Positions 44,774-49,412 of a stretch of 49,412 nucleotides of DNA are shown here, one piece after another. The notes beneath the pieces were generated by a model, which was not told the origin of the DNA, did not search any database, and saw nothing but the letters and a program-made list of their open reading frames with translations. The first letter of the stretch is position 1. Every line of letters begins with the position of its first letter. The translations under genes were made by a program, and so were the position numbers. Source of the stretch: Candidatus Nealsoniibacteriota bacterium (GTDB lineage: Bacteria > Patescibacteriota > Minisyncoccia > Minisyncoccales > GWA2-38-27); contig JAUWYA010000003.1 in assembly GCA_030616085.1 (NCBI GenBank), positions 1 through 49,412 of the forward strand, in the 5' to 3' direction.

Positions 44774-45415
44774 TTATGTCTTTGGCAAAAGAAATATCTT
44801 CTGCCGCGGTAGTTTTGGAAGAATGTCTTTCATGATAAACAAGAATAAAAGGGCGGCTATTACATTAAAAACGCTTACTCCAATGAAAAGAGGCGTAAAA
44901 CCAAAAGATTGAGCTACTGTTCCTCCAATAATCCCGGTTATTCCTGCTCCAAGCCCAAGAGCAGAACTGTCCAAACTCCAGCAGAATGCTTCTCTTCTTT
45001 TCTCAATATGACGAGTAAATATTGCTGACCAAGAAGGAAGGGCCATTGCCATTCCCAAAGCATGGATTATTTGAGCAATATATATATGCCAAGATATGGT
45101 AGCGAATATAAAGATGATCGGGGTAACAGCAGTTAAAAGAGTACCAATGAATAAAGCGTAATAATCATCTTTTTCTCCATGGTTTAAATCCAGATAATGA
45201 GCTATGGGTACTTGAAGAACAGATTTTACAAGCAAATAAATTCCAACAGCTATTCCAACAACTTTGACATTTCCTCCCTGAACATTATTAACAATAAAAA
45301 TAGCTAAAATCGGACCAATCAAACCCCAGCCAGAATTCAGAAACAAATCAGAGAAAACCATTATCTTTACAACTTTGTTTATCCCTTTTCTCTTTTTCTT
45401 TTTTTTCTTTGCCAT
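44774..45415 (-). CDS. half-length MFS-type membrane protein
   Basis: 213 aa, about 6 predicted TM segments; IMVFSDLFLNSGWGLIGPILAIFI, MALPSWSAIFTRHI. Confidence 0.7.
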   Translation of the reverse strand: MAKKKKKKRKGINKVVKIMVFSDLFLNSGWGLIGPILAIFIVNNVQGGNVKVVGIAVGIYLLVKSVLQVPIAHYLDLNHGEKDDYYALFIGTLLTAVTPIIFIFATISWHIYIAQIIHALGMAMALPSWSAIFTRHIEKRREAFCWSLDSSALGLGAGITGIIGGTVAQSFGFTPLFIGVSVFNVIAALLFLFIMKDILPKLPRQKIFLLPKT

Positions 45416-45416
45416 A

Positions 45417-45492
45417 CCCCGTAGTGAAAATTTAATAATGATTTCTGAAAGAAATCCTATGCCGCGTAGCGGATTAAATTTCTACTACAGGG
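45417..45492. mobile_element. palindromic element (CCCCGTAG subtype) at MFS start, TSD CATA
   Basis: cata|ccccgtagtgaaaattt...aaatttctactacaggg|cata. Confidence 0.85.
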
Positions 45493-45530
45493 CATAATTA
45501 TTCTATTCTACCAAATCATTAAAACAAAAA

Positions 45531-45552
45531 CAACCCCCGCTAAGCGGGGTTG
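45531..45552 (-). terminator. intrinsic terminator
   Basis: caacccccgctaagcggggttg, T-rich on both sides. Confidence 0.75.
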
Positions 45553-45567
45553 TTTTATATCATCAGT

Positions 45568-46206
45568 TTAAATTCTCGGTTTTTTGTGCTTATGGAACTT
45601 ATTATCCATCTCTCTAATGATTTCAAGTAAAATTGGATCATCAAAATGTTCTCTTGCCCACAACCACCACGGTCCCTGAGGAGGCTTTTTATACTTTCGC
45701 CAATATTCCATAGATTGAAGGAAATCCTCTAATCTATCCATCTGTCGGAAAAATCTTCCCTCAACAGTCAATCCTTTTTCATAATCCAGCCAAAGGTTTT
45801 TTATCTCTTTTTTTATATCTATCGGCAGTTTTGAAATAAGCTTTGTCAAAGCTTTCTTTTCTCTATTGTATTTTTCCCGAGCTATTCTCTTTTTTTCAGA
45901 ATTTGAAAACCTAGGCCATGTTTTCATCAACTCTGCCCTCTTCTTTTTAGTCCTTGGAAGAATTGAATCATAAGGAGTTGTATCACCGGCATATATTTCG
46001 CATAAATCATGGATTAAAGCTATTTTAAGAACTTTCTCAATATTAAAGTTCTTTTTCTTCTTGCTCAAAACCCAAGCCATTATTGCTGCTCGAAAAGTAT
46101 GTTCAGCAATGCTTTCAGGCTTTTTAATGTTATTTATAACCCAGCCTCTTCTAGGCTTGCCTTTCAACTTCCCTATTTCGTGAAAAAAATCAACAAAATC
46201 TTTCAT
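45568..46206 (-). CDS. HD-domain hydrolase (YfbR-like)
   Basis: PESIAEHTFRAAIMAWVLS, ALIHDLCEIYAGDTTPYD. Confidence 0.9.
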   Translation of the reverse strand: MKDFVDFFHEIGKLKGKPRRGWVINNIKKPESIAEHTFRAAIMAWVLSKKKKNFNIEKVLKIALIHDLCEIYAGDTTPYDSILPRTKKKRAELMKTWPRFSNSEKKRIAREKYNREKKALTKLISKLPIDIKKEIKNLWLDYEKGLTVEGRFFRQMDRLEDFLQSMEYWRKYKKPPQGPWWLWAREHFDDPILLEIIREMDNKFHKHKKPRI

Positions 46207-46238
46207 AATGAAAATCCCGCCAATGCGGGATTTTTCAA

Positions 46239-46709
46239 TTAATTATATTTTATCTTATTAATTTTATAAATTGTTTTTATGGGCGAAGAAACAACAATTT
46301 CGTCTCCGACTTTATGGCCTAAAAAAGCCATTCCAACTGGCGACTCATTGCTAATCTTGCCTAAAGACGGCTTAGCTTCAAGAGTTCCTACAATTGTAAA
46401 CTCATCTTTCTCTTCACCTACTTTTACTCTAACTGTTGCGCCCAAATTTATAACATTAAGTTCTTTTTTTGAAGGATGTTTAATTAAACAAGCGCTTTTA
46501 AAAATATTTTCAAGCTCAGCTATCCTTGTTTCAAGAAAATTTAGATCCTCTTGAAAAGAAAGGTATTCCGGGTTCAAATCCTCTGATTCCCAAATCTTCG
46601 GAACTTCTCCTTTAGTCTTAGCAATTCTAAGATCCTTCAGAGTTTCATACTCTTTTTTAAATCCATCTAATCCTTTTTTTGTTAAATAGAATTTTTTCCT
46701 CTCTGCCAT
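46239..46709 (-). CDS. greA: transcription elongation factor GreA/GreB family
   Basis: KKFYLTKKGLDGFKKEYETLKDLR, LGATVRVKVGEEKDEFTIVG...SPVGMAFLGHKVGDEIVV. Confidence 0.9.
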   Translation of the reverse strand: MAERKKFYLTKKGLDGFKKEYETLKDLRIAKTKGEVPKIWESEDLNPEYLSFQEDLNFLETRIAELENIFKSACLIKHPSKKELNVINLGATVRVKVGEEKDEFTIVGTLEAKPSLGKISNESPVGMAFLGHKVGDEIVVSSPIKTIYKINKIKYN

Positions 46710-46787
46710 ATTTTTTGAAAACACCCCTTCTCCTGAAGGGGTGTAGTCATTATAATTTACATTTTTCTTGTTATTGTTCTAACCCCT

Positions 46788-46889
46788 TCAGCAAATTGTT
46801 TTATATAACCATGCAACAATGCAAAAAGCATGTGTAAAGTTAATAGATGTTTTGACAATATTAATTCTTTGGTTAGTTTCTTTCAACAT
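46788..46889 (-). CDS. putative 33-aa small ORF MLKETNQRINIVKTSINFTHAFCIVAWLYKTIC
   Basis: Just downstream of promoter-like TTGACA-16-TACAAT (46903-46930). Confidence 0.3.
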   Translation of the reverse strand: MLKETNQRINIVKTSINFTHAFCIVAWLYKTIC

Positions 46890-46902
46890 AGCTCTCTATT
46901 TA

Positions 46903-46930
46903 ATTGTATTCTTTCAAAGAACCTTGTCAA
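46903..46930 (-). promoter_or_regulatory. sigma70-like promoter TTGACA-16-TACAAT
   Basis: minus: TTGACAAGGTTCTTTGAAAGAATACAAT. Confidence 0.6.
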
Positions 46931-46936
46931 GCCCCT

Positions 46937-47203
46937 GCCCGACAGGATTCAAACTACCATCAACTTTAGAAGAGAAAGAATGGGTCAAGTTCGAGGCGCA
47001 ACGAGGAAATTGTGCTGAATAGCACATTGACGAGGAGCAACGAAGAAATTGACCCATTCTTTCCTTCCCTGCGGGCGGGCGAATTTTATCCAGCTTCTTT
47101 GTTGCTCGTCGCTCGTGTGCCTAAAGGTACACTTCACTCCTCGCGCCTTAAATCTGAATAAAATTCGCTCCGCTAAATTGATGTTAGTTCGAATCCTATC
47201 GGG

Positions 47204-47206
<3 letters not shown>
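46937..47206. repeat. composite large inverted repeat (family E) containing two related hairpins
   Basis: Outer arms gcccgacaggattcaaactaccatcaactttag / ctaaattgatgttagttcgaatcctatcgggct; inner hairpins 46974-47063 and 47071-47174. Confidence 0.8.
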
Positions 47207-48832
<1,626 letters not shown>

Positions 48833-48875
48833 TTAGAAATTAGTAATTAGAAATTAGAAATTACAATTATTGAAT

Positions 48876-49166
48876 TTATTCAATAATTGCTAATATGTCT
48901 TCTTGCTTTGCGATTAAATATTCTTTATCTCCAACCTTTATTTCATTTGGACCGTATTTTGTAAATAAAACTTTATCTCCTGGTTTTACTTCCAAGGGAA
49001 TAACTTTTCCTGCAGAAGTTTTGCGGCCTGGTCCAACAGCAATCACCCGGCCTTGTTCAGGTCTTTCTTGTTCAGCTGTATCTGGAAGTAAAATTCCAGC
49101 CTTTGTTTTCTCTTCTCCCTTAATTGGTTCAATTAATATATGATCTGAAAGTGGTTTAATATTCAT
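48876..49166 (-). CDS. groS: co-chaperonin GroES
   Basis: IKPLSDHILIEPIKGEEKTKAGILLPDTAEQERPEQGRVIAVGPG. Confidence 0.97.
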   Translation of the reverse strand: MNIKPLSDHILIEPIKGEEKTKAGILLPDTAEQERPEQGRVIAVGPGRKTSAGKVIPLEVKPGDKVLFTKYGPNEIKVGDKEYLIAKQEDILAIIE

Positions 49167-49206
49167 ATGTTTGTTTGCTTATTTAGTTAATTTTTTAATA
49201 TCTATC

Positions 49207-49234
49207 ATTTTACATATCCCAAAAATCTTGTCAA
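49207..49234 (-). promoter_or_regulatory. sigma70-like promoter TTGACA-16-TAAAAT for groES-groEL
   Basis: minus: TTGACAAGATTTTTGGGATATGTAAAAT. Confidence 0.6.
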
Positions 49235-49283
49235 GTCCTTCAGGTAATATGTATGTACACATTACCATAGTACTGCTTTCTAG

Positions 49284-49412
49284 TCAGTAGCTTGTCACCA
49301 CTTGCATAGGAGTTTTAAGATTAATACCAAGATGTAATCTCTCGGTATTGTAGTAATGAATATATTCAGGAATGACCTTTTTGTATGCTCTCATTGTTTT
49401 AGGAATATCTTT
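49284..49412 (-). CDS. transposase C-terminal fragment (rve/integrase core; IS3/IS481-like), runs off right edge
   Basis: Manual translation: KDIPKTMRAYKKVIPEYIHYYNTERLHLGINLKTPMQVVTSY*. Confidence 0.85.
   Translation of the reverse strand, partial: KDIPKTMRAYKKVIPEYIHYYNTERLHLGINLKTPMQVVTSY

Noticed and set aside
46819-47022. Plus-strand ORFs 46819-47022 and 46830-47018
   Set aside because: They run into the inverted repeat region and have no RBS; probably chance ORFs opposite the greA leader.
49167-49240. CIRCE operator upstream of groES
   Set aside because: No TTAGCACTC-N9-GAGTGCTAA motif present; only a sigma70-like promoter.

Overview
The window looks like a Patescibacteria/CPR (Parcubacteria-like) chromosome segment: small, AT-rich, and mostly minus-strand housekeeping genes. 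They include comEC (partial), nrdG/nrdD, ftsA/ftsZ, ybeY, yqeY, rpsU, hisS, lepB, pth, topA, folD, glyA, iorAB, leuS, tatD, metG, M16 peptidase, HepT/MntA, glyS, recO, ileS, argS, smpB-ssrA-infC-rpmI-rplT, polX, greA and groES/groEL. RNA genes are one tRNA-Leu(CAA), with a LAGLIDADG ORF starting 2 nt downstream, and one tmRNA. The right edge holds a partial rve-type transposase. The main discovery candidate is a family of short MITE-like palindromic elements (CCCCGTTAGA...TCTAACGGGG, variable interior, 29-121 nt). I count 13 copies; 11 have perfect 4-bp target-site duplications (TSDs) and one has 3/4. Copies sit in frame inside leuS, topA, ybeY, nrdG and a PAP2 gene (two copies). In the leuS, topA and first PAP2 cases, conceptual excision of element plus one TSD gives what I recall as the canonical family sequence (e.g. 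LeuRS VFTTRADTLFG). Six copies sit exactly on start codons (glyS, iorA, polX, rpmI, nrdD, an MFS gene). In four of these the native ATG becomes a GTG supplied by the element's terminal G, while the original ATG is left upstream heading a small uORF. Other findings are further repeat families (one hairpin family with compensatory stem changes, one large composite inverted repeat downstream of groEL), in-frame repeat peptides in glyS/ileS/argS, orphan small-gene cassettes with near-consensus promoters and their own terminators, an FtsZ with a variant signature loop and no C-terminal tail, IorA lacking its ferredoxin domain, and a nucleotidyltransferase-TsaC fusion. All calls come from reading the sequence; no searches or folding were run.
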